Shown here one piece after another: positions 1 to 5,788 of a stretch of 5,884 nucleotides of DNA. Source of the DNA: Candidatus Heimdallarchaeota archaeon (lineage in GTDB: Archaea; Asgardarchaeota; Heimdallarchaeia; Heimdallarchaeales; Kariarchaeaceae); contig JAAFKL010000410.1 of assembly GCA_021399405.1 (NCBI GenBank), positions 1 through 5,884 of the forward strand, written 5' to 3'. Numbering within the stretch: position 1 is the stretch's first letter; the number at the start of each line of letters is the position of its first letter. The translations under genes and the position numbers were made by a program. The notes under the pieces were generated by a model. The model worked only from the letters and a program-made list of their open reading frames with translations, had not been told where the DNA came from and did not search any database.

Positions 1-854
1 ATATTATCATGTATATTGTTTGTATCCTGTAACCCACCGATTATGTATATTCCATATTTATTATCTTCAATGACATTCTCGTAAATATGATTATCTTCAC
101 CTGCATTATTGCGAATTCCATCACCATTTCGATAAACGGTATTATTGTAAACCTGGACTATCTTACTTCGATCTAAGTAAATACCCTGTTCAGAATTATC
201 GTGAACATTATTATGTAAAACATAAGATGATTGCGTTAAAGATTGAGATTGGAACTGCATTAATATACCAATAGGATTATGGTGAACATCATTATTAGAG
301 ACAGTATTATTACTACTCTGCTCTAAATCAACACCTACCAACGTATTGTGATGTATTTCATTTCCACTTACTAAAATCAAAAATGGAAAAAATGAGAAAA
401 CTCCATTTCCGTTATATGAGATTTGATTATCAGTTATATTTACTCTACTAGCAGATGCAAGAACAATCCCATGTGAAGTGTTATTTGAAACCACATTTGA
501 GGTAATACTACCTCTATCAGCATTATCAAGAAATATTCCTCTATCCCCTCCATGAATGAATGAATTTCGAATAATAAAATAATCAACAGTATTAGCAATG
601 GTTATCAATGTGTCAAATTCAGTCCCTTGAATTTCGATATTCTCAATGATATAAGGAGAAGTAGACGATCCATCACCTACCCAACCCATTAAAGTTGCAG
701 TACTACTAAAATTTCCATCTATATAAATTGGTGAAACCAAAGTGTATGCTGAGGTTTCTATTTCATCTTGTTTTAGTTGGTAAAATACTCCACTAACTGC
801 CAAAATTGATGAAATTAACACAATTAGTAGTAATAACGGTTTTGAAATATGCAC
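1..854 (-). CDS. Right-handed beta-helix (NosD-like) repeat protein, N-terminal part, cut by window edge
   Basis: The frame is open from a GTG at 854 to the left edge: 284 complete codons, no stop, C-terminus missing. Residues 4-24 are a hydrophobic run (PLLLLIVLISSILAV and on) after one His and one Lys, which fits a signal peptide or membrane anchor. No lipobox cysteine is seen. Residues 57-75 contain GWVGDGSSTSPYIIENIEI, the entry motif common before NosD/PbH1 parallel beta-helix domains. From about 93 onward there are roughly 22-residue turns of the form N-x-V/I-x-x-N-x-x-x-G-I-x-L, with Asn ladders (SNVVSNNTSHGIVL, LHNNVHDNSEQGIYLD, YENVIEDNKYGIYI). Such proteins are extracellular or periplasmic and often bind or cleave carbohydrate, but no catalytic residues can be assigned here. 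The GTG start is supported by GAGGAG seven bases upstream. The gene stands alone, transcribed away from the spacer. Family call is firm; substrate and role are unknown. Confidence 0.88.
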   Translation of the reverse strand, partial: MHISKPLLLLIVLISSILAVSGVFYQLKQDEIETSAYTLVSPIYIDGNFSSTATLMGWVGDGSSTSPYIIENIEIQGTEFDTLITIANTVDYFIIRNSFIHGGDRGIFLDNADRGSITSNVVSNNTSHGIVLASASRVNITDNQISYNGNGVFSFFPFLILVSGNEIHHNTLVGVDLEQSSNNTVSNNDVHHNPIGILMQFQSQSLTQSSYVLHNNVHDNSEQGIYLDRSKIVQVYNNTVYRNGDGIRNNAGEDNHIYENVIEDNKYGIYIIGGLQDTNNIHDN

Positions 855-861
855 TCTCTTT

Positions 862-867
862 CTCCTC
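862..867 (-). promoter_or_regulatory. Strong Shine-Dalgarno site for the beta-helix gene
   Basis: On the minus strand GAGGAG lies seven bases before GTG at 852-854. This is the clearest ribosome-binding site in the window and decides the non-ATG start, which also places the hydrophobic signal/anchor segment right at the N-terminus. Confidence 0.75.
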
Positions 868-1132
868 AGATATCAAAAGTGATCAGTTTTATCGTACTGA
901 AACTATGACAAAAAATTAAGAAAAAAAATCTATTATAAATATAACCAATTATTTTAGATGGATTGTTTATCGATTTCATTTTCAAACTAATATTTTGATC
1001 TCAATTATCAAATTATATACTTGTATGTTTTATAAATCGTCAAAGACTATAAACAAATATTCACTTGATCGAGTCAATTATCTGTTATCAATTACTAGCT
1101 CACACCTTGAAATTGAACCAGAAGGGGAAAAA

Positions 1133-1447
1133 TTATGTTTCTTGACCAAAGAAAAAGTACTTGAAATTATGCTCAAATTGAAAATGTAAAATCGTAGAGA
1201 TACTCAATACAAGAAATATAGTTGTTAATTTCTGTCTCTGAGTGCGTTCTTTAAAATTTAGATCAGGCAAACCTAATAGAAATACGCCAAAGAGTAAAAA
1301 ACCAGCAAAATAAAAACGAGTTTCAGATACAAAACTGAAATCGTGAGAGTAGTAAACCAGTATACCCATATTGAAAATAGTCCACCAAGATACTGTAGAT
1401 AATAAATTCTTTAAGGTAAAAATTCTAGGTGAAATTGAAATACTCAC
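1133..1447 (-). CDS. Putative small membrane protein, 104 aa
   Basis: I do not recognise this protein. The frame runs from GTG at 1447 to TAA at 1133; an in-frame stop lies four codons before the GTG, so a longer form is unlikely. It predicts three hydrophobic segments, at about residues 15-34 (contains WWTIFNMGILVYY), 44-62 (FYFAGFLLFGVFLLGL) and 74-90 (TTIFLVLSISTILHF). A charged loop KERTQRQK lies between the second and third, the usual look of a small integral membrane protein. Against it: no Shine-Dalgarno site before the GTG, a Phe/Ile/Leu-rich composition that AT-rich noncoding DNA can give by chance, and no partner gene. It lies between the beta-helix gene and the divergently transcribed nucleotidyltransferase. 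I judge it about as likely real as not. Confidence 0.42.
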   Translation of the reverse strand: MSISISPRIFTLKNLLSTVSWWTIFNMGILVYYSHDFSFVSETRFYFAGFLLFGVFLLGLPDLNFKERTQRQKLTTIFLVLSISTILHFQFEHNFKYFFFGQET

Positions 1448-1665
1448 GAATATAAATTAATATTAAACTTAATAAATACTCAGATCTAAAGTTCCTATTA
1501 CAATTTTTAATCAAACCAAAAAGGATTTTGAAATTATCAATCAATTCCGAATACAAATAATAGGTGGTTCAAAGGGCATACGATTATTATAAAATTTTTA
1601 AATAAGAATCGGATATATCTTGATTTAATAATAATTATGAAATTTGAGTTATATTCGATCAGAAG

Positions 1666-2541
1666 ATGTCAGAAATTATTAAATTGAAAAAATATATATC
1701 TTATATAACTAGGATGAGTGTTCTTGAATCAGCGAAGAGCTGGGCGGTTGAAAATTTAAAGGATGAAGACACAGTGTCGATTCTTTTAGTCGGCTCCTGG
1801 GCAGAGGGTAGTGGTACTGATGTGAATGATATTGATATTATTGTGATTAAACAATTTCAACTGATGGCAATAGCCCATCAAGAACATAAATCAGATAATT
1901 TCACACTAGATATATGGGTTTATGATAAAGATTCAATCAAGGAAGATATTTATGGAATTGCAACTGATTTGAATCAAATCAACAATACTTCAATGATACT
2001 TTCTTTTCTTCCAAATGCAATTGTTTGGTATGAATCTGATTCCATTGTGTATGAATTGCAAGAGAGAGCTTCAAAATGGTCTTGGCCATCTGAGTATTCA
2101 ACATTTTTAGAATTTCAAAATTTCCCACCCACCACTCCATACTTACTCAATGCCTATAATGAAAACCTACAATTAATTGCGGCTGCCAAAGTGAGATTGA
2201 GTGAAGGTAAGCCAGTCAGCCATAGGAGAAAAGATTATCCTGAATTAATTCTTGATAAAAATGAAGAGAAAGCGCTTAGAGTGCATGATCTTACAGAAAA
2301 TGCATATTTGTTGTCAGGTATTGACCGTCACTGGACAGAATTTGATGATGGTAGAAAAGCAATTCAGACAGGTCATTGGGCAAATGCAGTTGCATCACTA
2401 AAAGATGTATTGAGATTTATTGTTCGATATCAATTGCTCTCAGTACCAGAGCAATTACTAGATCCATCTATATGGAAGGCTATTGAGGAAATGACTTTGA
2501 GTGATGAGTTAAAGGCTGCACTTGAAGAAGCGTACACCTAA
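1666..2541 (+). CDS. Nucleotidyltransferase-domain protein (antibiotic NTase-like architecture)
   Basis: A 291-residue protein with a polymerase-beta-type nucleotidyltransferase fold at the N-terminus. The signature is G43-S44-W-A-E-G48, then D55-I-D57 (GSWAEGSGTDVNDIDIIVI, residues 43-61), which supplies the nucleotide loop and two metal-binding aspartates. D82 in FTLDIWVY is the likely third carboxylate. Residues from about 155 to the end are mainly helical (NENLQLIAAAKVRL, GHWANAVASLKDVLRFIVRYQLL), resembling the all-helical C-terminal half of aminoglycoside and lincosamide nucleotidyltransferases. Members transfer NMP from NTP to a small molecule, RNA or protein; the acceptor cannot be read from sequence. 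No HEPN partner (MNT/HEPN toxin-antitoxin) is adjacent, and the length argues against the short MntA type. ATG 1666 is taken as the start; ATG 1714 (residue 17) is an alternative, and neither has a good Shine-Dalgarno site. It is monocistronic and converges with the next gene. Confidence 0.82.
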   Translation: MSEIIKLKKYISYITRMSVLESAKSWAVENLKDEDTVSILLVGSWAEGSGTDVNDIDIIVIKQFQLMAIAHQEHKSDNFTLDIWVYDKDSIKEDIYGIATDLNQINNTSMILSFLPNAIVWYESDSIVYELQERASKWSWPSEYSTFLEFQNFPPTTPYLLNAYNENLQLIAAAKVRLSEGKPVSHRRKDYPELILDKNEEKALRVHDLTENAYLLSGIDRHWTEFDDGRKAIQTGHWANAVASLKDVLRFIVRYQLLSVPEQLLDPSIWKAIEEMTLSDELKAALEEAYT

Positions 2542-2548
2542 TCTATAT

Positions 2549-2827
2549 TTATTCTAGCTCAGTGAAAGCTAACATAATTTCGGCTATTGATCCAGCATAA
2601 CCCTTTGAAACATTAAATTTTTGACGATTTTTGTATTCCCCTTCTTTATTTTTTTGCCATCCATAAAATCGTAATTGCTTTTTACCTTGAACTTCAACTA
2701 GTAACAATGCTTTCAACCATTGAGAGGTTTTTGCTAATGTCTTTCCTCTGATTACTTTTATTCCTTCACCGACAGGGAAACCTTCTGTTTGAGGCAATAA
2801 TTCTTCGAGATTACTTGTAGATTTCAT
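2549..2827 (-). CDS. Small basic protein of unknown function, 92 aa
   Basis: I do not recognise the family with certainty. It is basic (about 15 Lys/Arg against 10 Glu and no Asp), has no Cys and no membrane segment. After a variable N-terminus (1-22), the pattern reads as beta strands followed by a helix: IKVIRGKTL (23-31), WLKALLLVEV (37-46), QLRFYGWQKN (51-60), NRQKFNVS (67-74), then helix YAGSIAEIMLAFTEL (77-91). Paired beta hairpins with a C-terminal helix, plus basic and aromatic residues, recall PC4/YdbC-type single-stranded nucleic-acid-binding folds, but this is only an impression. ATG 2827 is preceded by AAGGA with an 11-base gap, a usable if long Shine-Dalgarno spacing. It lies 72 bases after the crotonase gene on the same strand, so it may be the last gene of that transcript. 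The coherent amphipathic pattern makes a real gene likely. Confidence 0.72.
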   Translation of the reverse strand: MKSTSNLEELLPQTEGFPVGEGIKVIRGKTLAKTSQWLKALLLVEVQGKKQLRFYGWQKNKEGEYKNRQKFNVSKGYAGSIAEIMLAFTELE

Positions 2828-2879
2828 AATTTCAATTGTCCTTAATCTATACTCATATTTTATTTTTTGTAATTTGATG

Positions 2880-2891
2880 TGATAATTATCA
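2880..2891. repeat. 12-bp perfect palindrome TGATAATTATCA
   Basis: TGATAATTATCA reads the same on both strands and lies in the 72-bp gap between the crotonase stop and the small basic protein start. It could be an operator half-turn for an internal promoter; its GATAAT hexamers resemble Fur-type sites, but it is shorter than a Fur box. It could also be chance in AT-rich DNA. Confidence 0.25.
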
Positions 2892-2899
2892 TCTTTTGA

Positions 2900-3676
2900 T
2901 TATAGATCTGTAAAATTAGGTTTTCTCTTTTCTAAAAATGCAGCAACTCCCTCTTTGTGTTCGTCTGATGTAAATGCAGCACCCTGTGAAAGCGCCTCTT
3001 GGTCAAGTTGCGAAATAAAGTTGTTTTCATAAGCTGCATTTAGTAACTGTTTGGAAAGGCCTTGAGTCTCAACAGGACCTCTAGCTAGTTCTTCTGTAAG
3101 TTTAGATATTTCAACCATGAATTGCTCATCGTCAAATATTTGATTAATGAATCCCAATGATAAAGCCTCTGCAGGTCCGATTGTTTTGCGGAAGAATACG
3201 AGTTCTTTTGCCTTAAGTAAACCTACAAATCTGGCTATAAAGTATGAAGCTTCAGGAATTAATCCCAAATTACCATAGGCGAATCCAAATTTTGCTGAAG
3301 AGGAAGCATATATGAGATCACATGCTGTTGCAATAACAAAACCTGCCCCAAAACATGGACCATTAACTGCAGCAATTACAGGTCGTTTGATTGTTCGGAT
3401 AGTTCTCACAATTTCATTAAATCCTGTATCAAGTTTAATTTTTGTTGCCATTGCTTTTCCAAAACGATCACCCATTTCACTAATATCCCCACCAGCACAA
3501 AATGAATTTCCATTCCCAGTGATGATGACACACCTTACTGAACCATCATCTTTAATTTGATGTAATGCTTTCTTCAAATCCAAAATCATTTGTTTATTGA
3601 GAGCATTTCGCTTATCAGGTCGATTTAAAGCTAAAGTGACTATGTTATTTTGATCCCGTGAAACTTGAACAGTCAT
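2900..3676 (-). CDS. Enoyl-CoA hydratase/isomerase family protein (crotonase fold), isomerase-like active site
   Basis: A complete crotonase-superfamily protein acting on acyl-CoA thioesters in the cytoplasm. Residue numbers here count from the upstream TTG at 3694; subtract six for the ATG form. NRPDKRNAL (24-32) is the CoA-binding start, CAGGD (66-70) and NGPCFGAGF (111-119) form the oxyanion hole, and the tail EHKEGVAAFLEKRKPNF is typical. Both glutamates of classical enoyl-CoA hydratase are missing: Val120 stands at the rat E144 position and Tyr140 at E164. Instead the loop reads GLIPEAS with Glu148, as in delta3,delta2-enoyl-CoA isomerases (PECI/ECI2 type). I therefore favour isomerase or related chemistry over hydration. 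ATG 3676 is preferred because MTVQVSRDQNNIVTL is the usual family N-terminus; TTG 3694 would add six residues. Neither start has a Shine-Dalgarno site. The gene follows aceA on the same strand, fitting fatty-acid use. Confidence 0.9.
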   Translation of the reverse strand: MTVQVSRDQNNIVTLALNRPDKRNALNKQMILDLKKALHQIKDDGSVRCVIITGNGNSFCAGGDISEMGDRFGKAMATKIKLDTGFNEIVRTIRTIKRPVIAAVNGPCFGAGFVIATACDLIYASSSAKFGFAYGNLGLIPEASYFIARFVGLLKAKELVFFRKTIGPAEALSLGFINQIFDDEQFMVEISKLTEELARGPVETQGLSKQLLNAAYENNFISQLDQEALSQGAAFTSDEHKEGVAAFLEKRKPNFTDL

Positions 3677-3700
3677 GATTGAAGGTTTAATCAATTAAAG

Positions 3701-3716
3701 AAAAGGATAACCTTTT
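3701..3716 (-). terminator. Weak hairpin between aceA and the crotonase gene
   Basis: On the minus strand AAAAGG-TTAT-CCTTTT forms a perfect six-pair stem with a four-base loop, followed by CTTT and AT-rich sequence. It lies between the aceA stop and the crotonase start. Only two pairs are G-C, so at best it is an attenuating or processing hairpin rather than a full rho-independent terminator. Partial read-through would let the two genes share a transcript at unequal levels. Confidence 0.25.
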
Positions 3717-3758
3717 TAATTTAATTACATTCTGAATTTTATTAAATTTAATTTCTTG

Positions 3759-5051
3759 CTAGGAGAATTGCACTTCTTCAGTTGAATTTTTTAATGCACT
3801 TGTAGATGAATTACCTGAGCTGATAGTCATAGAAATTTCATCAAAATAACCAGCACCCACAAATGTTTGATGTTTAATGGCCTTGAAACCATGTTTTTTT
3901 TCCGCATCAAATTCTTTATTTTGAAGTTCAACATATCCTGTCATACCAGTTTCAGCGTATTTCCGAGCTAATTCAAACATACCATAATTATTATGATGAA
4001 ATCCAGCTAAAGTAATAAATTGGAATTTATATCCTAATTCGCCTAGTTCTTTTTGAAAAGAATCAATTTCATCCGGACTTAGTTTTTGACCCCAATTAAA
4101 TGATGGAGAGCAATTATAAGCCAGTGGTTTGCCAGGATATTTTTGATGAATTGCTTTAGCAAACGATTTAGCTTCTTCGATATCAGGTGTTTTTGTTTCA
4201 AACCACAGTAAATCACAGTAAGGGGCGTAAGCTAGTGATCTCTTTACAGCAGCTGCCAAACCACCTGAAACATAGTAAAATCCTTCGGGGGAACGCTCAC
4301 CAGTGATAAATTCATGATCTTCCGGATCTACATCTGAAACTAATAGATTAGCAGATTCTGCATCAGTTCTTGCAATAACCAATGTGGGTACTTCAAGTAC
4401 ATCTGCAGCCAATCTTGCTGCAGTTAGAGTTTGAATGAATTGAGATGTAGGCACTAACACCTTCCCACCTAAATGTCCACACTTCTTATAGCTAGACAAT
4501 TGATCTTCAAAATGAACCCCTGCTGCACCGGCCTTAATCATTGCCTTCATAAATTCAAATACATTTAGTGGCCCTCCAAATCCTGCTTCCCCATCTGCGA
4601 CAATTGGTTGGATAAAATCAATTTCTGAACCCTCATTCAAATGTTGGATTTGATCCGCACGTAAGAAAGCATTATTAATTCTTCTTACCAGTTTAGGGGC
4701 ACTATCAGCAGGATAAAGACTTTGATCAGGATACATCTCCCCTGCCTCATTCATATCGGCGGCAACTTGCCATCCTGAGACATAAATTGCTTTGAGTCCT
4801 GCAGTTACCATTTGTAAAGCTTGATTACCAGTTAACGCACCTAATGTGTTGATATATGGCTCCGTTCTAATATAATTCCACAGTTTTTCTGCACCCATTT
4901 CTGCTAATGTATGACATTGTTTTATGGACCCTTTCAGTTTCCAAACTTGTTCAGCGTGGTAGGATCTTGTATTTCCTAACCAACGGGAATCATTTTTCCA
5001 TTCAGCAGTGACTCGTTCTATAAATTCATTTCTTAATTCAGACTTCTTCAT
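3759..5051 (-). CDS. aceA: Isocitrate lyase
   Basis: Cleaves isocitrate to glyoxylate and succinate, the first step of the glyoxylate shunt, allowing growth on acetate or fatty acids. The 430-residue protein matches the compact bacterial form (E. coli and Mycobacterium type) end to end. The catalytic loop KKCGH is at 189-193 with Cys191, the same number as in Mycobacterium tuberculosis ICL1. Other active-site pieces are SGW (92-94), the metal-binding loop DGEAGFGG (153-160), Arg228 in [15 protein letters not shown] (313-320) and Thr347 in FITLAG. The C-terminal lid [14 protein letters not shown] is intact. A methylisocitrate lyase would be shorter and lack this lid. ATG 5051 is supported by GGGG eight bases upstream and by the usual N-terminal length. 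The gene opens a minus-strand cluster with a crotonase and a small basic protein; malate synthase is not in the window. Candidate promoter, operator and leader hairpin lie directly upstream. Confidence 0.98.
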   Translation of the reverse strand: MKKSELRNEFIERVTAEWKNDSRWLGNTRSYHAEQVWKLKGSIKQCHTLAEMGAEKLWNYIRTEPYINTLGALTGNQALQMVTAGLKAIYVSGWQVAADMNEAGEMYPDQSLYPADSAPKLVRRINNAFLRADQIQHLNEGSEIDFIQPIVADGEAGFGGPLNVFEFMKAMIKAGAAGVHFEDQLSSYKKCGHLGGKVLVPTSQFIQTLTAARLAADVLEVPTLVIARTDAESANLLVSDVDPEDHEFITGERSPEGFYYVSGGLAAAVKRSLAYAPYCDLLWFETKTPDIEEAKSFAKAIHQKYPGKPLAYNCSPSFNWGQKLSPDEIDSFQKELGELGYKFQFITLAGFHHNNYGMFELARKYAETGMTGYVELQNKEFDAEKKHGFKAIKHQTFVGAGYFDEISMTISSGNSSTSALKNSTEEVQFS

Positions 5052-5060
5052 GTTGTATTC

Positions 5061-5079
5061 CCCATAATTTTGTTATGGG
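5061..5079 (-). promoter_or_regulatory. Leader hairpin overlapping the aceA ribosome-binding site
   Basis: On the minus strand CCCATAA-CAAAA-TTATGGG forms a perfect seven-pair stem with a five-base loop. Its 3' arm contributes three bases of the GGGG that is the only Shine-Dalgarno-like sequence before aceA. If it folds in the mRNA it would hide the ribosome-binding site, so it may tune translation. As DNA it could equally be a repressor site. Confidence 0.4.
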
Positions 5080-5087
5080 TTGAACAG

Positions 5088-5114
5088 CAAATATTGCAAT
5101 ATGAACAATATTTG
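5088..5114. promoter_or_regulatory. Perfect 9-bp inverted repeat, candidate aceA operator
   Basis: CAAATATTG, nine bases, CAATATTTG: both arms match perfectly. The distal arm starts four bases after the candidate TATAAT box, so the repeat would cover the transcription start. A second perfect palindrome, ATATTGCAATAT (5091-5102), is nested in it. This geometry fits a dimeric repressor that blocks aceA expression, as expected for a glyoxylate-shunt gene. The regulator is not in the window and I cannot name it. Confidence 0.45.
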
Positions 5115-5117
5115 AAT

Positions 5118-5123
5118 ATTATA
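5118..5123 (-). promoter_or_regulatory. Candidate -10 box of aceA
   Basis: An exact TATAAT on the minus strand, about 65 bases before the aceA ATG. No good -35 hexamer lies 16-18 bases further upstream (the spot reads CGTAAT), so the promoter may rely on an activator. In such AT-rich DNA a chance match is possible, but the coincidence with the inverted repeat at the expected start point supports it. Confidence 0.35.
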
Positions 5124-5263
5124 TGTAGATATAATACACAATTACGCTATTCAAGCTCATTATCCTTTAATTATATATAAGAGATTCGGTGAAATGGAGA
5201 TTATATCATATTATTTTTGATCATCGCATTTTAAGTGCGAAAATTTTTCAATTAATACCTTGT

Positions 5264-5341
5264 TTGACAAAATTTATCTATATATTGACAAAGGATGTTG
5301 ATTAATCAATGCATATTGTAACGGTTAAATTAATTGACAAA
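5264..5341 (+). repeat. Three direct copies of TTGACAAA
   Basis: Exact TTGACAAA occurs at 5264-5271, 5285-5292 and 5334-5341, all on the plus strand and all upstream of the GC-rich island. The first two are 21 bp apart, two helical turns. Each holds a consensus sigma-70 -35 hexamer, but only the third leads toward a plausible -10 region. They may be tandem promoters or binding sites of one regulator. Confidence 0.45.
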
Positions 5342-5365
5342 AAATCAGACTCAGTCCTTTATATA
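5334..5365 (+). promoter_or_regulatory. Candidate promoter of the structured RNA
   Basis: TTGACA at 5334-5339 is followed by TTTATATATT (5358-5367). The best-spaced -10 is TTTATA after 18 bases; TATATA after 20 bases is closer to consensus but widely spaced. Transcription would start near 5371-5375, just where G+C content rises. The -35 is perfect while the -10 is poor, so this is moderate evidence. Confidence 0.4.
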
Positions 5366-5370
5366 TTCAA

Positions 5371-5695
5371 GTGAGTACCGATCAGTAGAGAACTAGGTTT
5401 TGCGAAACCGAAAACTATGAAGGTATTGATGAAAAAGATATCCGAGGAAGTTCTTTACTGTCCAACAGATTGTTTGACAGTAACGCCGTTTCGAGTGATC
5501 AAGCGGTGGATAAAAATCACGGTAACCTATCTTTGTGGATCCCATTTTTCGAGTCATCGAAAGGGCGAGAAGATACCAGAAGCACGGATTTATTAAATAA
5601 ATCGAGAATACTATTAGCTTCGCAAGAAGTGGTGGCAACACCTGATAGTGTTTGTGGAACGTGAAAAACCATTATTTAAATAAGAAATATCGGTT
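5371..5695 (+). ncRNA. Candidate structured noncoding RNA of unknown class (about 300-325 nt)
   Basis: By hand count 5371-5670 is about 41% G+C, against about 24% in 5101-5370 and 22% in 5671-5788. On the plus strand it folds into nested perfect helices. GGTTT-TGCG-AAACC (5396-5409) has a UNCG-type loop. GGTATT 5422-5427 pairs with GATACC 5572-5577 and encloses AAAGATA 5434-5440 with TATCTTT 5528-5534. Inside are a 5+4-bp hairpin at 5458-5480 and CGCCG 5484-5488 with CGGTG 5504-5508. TTTCGA-GTCA-TCGAAA (5547-5562) is closed by CCC/GGG. GATTTA/TAAATC forms at 5587-5603. A 12-pair helix (5606-5617 with 5642-5653, four G.U) opens into two adjacent hairpins, CTTC-GCAA-GAAG (5618-5629) and GTG-GCAA-CAC (5632-5641). 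ACCGAT 5377-5382 with ATCGGT 5689-5694 could close the whole. The loop types fix the strand as plus. I find no RNase P, tmRNA or SRP core. The ends are approximate, and no U-tailed terminator is seen. It could be a free RNA or the leader of the gene at 5789. Confidence 0.62.
5672..5683. repeat. 12-bp palindrome TTATTTAAATAA
   Basis: A perfect self-complementary AT-only sequence at the 3' margin of the GC-rich island. It has no G-C pair and no U tail, so it is a poor terminator; it may simply mark the return to AT-rich spacer. Confidence 0.2.
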
Positions 5696-5788
5696 AGATC
5701 ATGAATTCAATCATCAATTAGCGATAATTAGATATATCATAATATGGAACTGAGAACATTTTAATAACCAAAATAGAATTTTGACTTA

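Noticed and set aside
995..1189. Plus-strand 64-codon frame starting at TTG
   Set aside because: No ribosome site, low-complexity Ile/Lys/Ser-rich start, overlaps the opposite-strand membrane ORF and ends in AT-rich spacer. I recognise no family; best read as chance.
1568..1595. Possible promoter TTCAAA-16-TAAAAT before the nucleotidyltransferase
   Set aside because: Both hexamers are imperfect, and matches of this quality are common in such AT-rich DNA.
3312..3560. Plus-strand 82-codon frame inside the crotonase gene
   Set aside because: Antisense shadow of a well-conserved gene that covers all of it.
5401..5480. RNase P-like GAGGAAGTTC (5444-5453) and tmRNA-like TTTTGCGAAACC (5398-5409)
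   Set aside because: The first lacks the conserved GAGGAAAGUCC spacing and any CR-V partner near the 3' end. The second is a simple UNCG hairpin, and there is no tRNA-like domain or CCA end.
5553..5575. SRP-like GTCA...CGAAAGGGCGAGAAG
   Set aside because: The GTCA is the loop of a perfect six-pair hairpin, not the SRP helix-8 asymmetric bulge, and the flanks do not match.
5393..5641. Minus-strand 82-codon frame in the same island
   Set aside because: Antisense shadow of the structured RNA: the tetraloops are GNRA/UNCG only on the plus strand, and the protein resembles nothing.
5630..5645. T-box-like TGGTGGCAACACC
   Set aside because: The core UGGNACC is not kept (an extra A), and it forms a plain GCAA hairpin. 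No specifier loop or aminoacyl-tRNA synthetase gene is present.
5389..5661. Long plus-strand open frame across the GC-rich island (start-like TTG at 5470)
   Set aside because: No start codon with a ribosome site, and no recognisable domain. Several frames on both strands are open here because G+C is higher, and dense perfect hairpins explain the sequence better as RNA.
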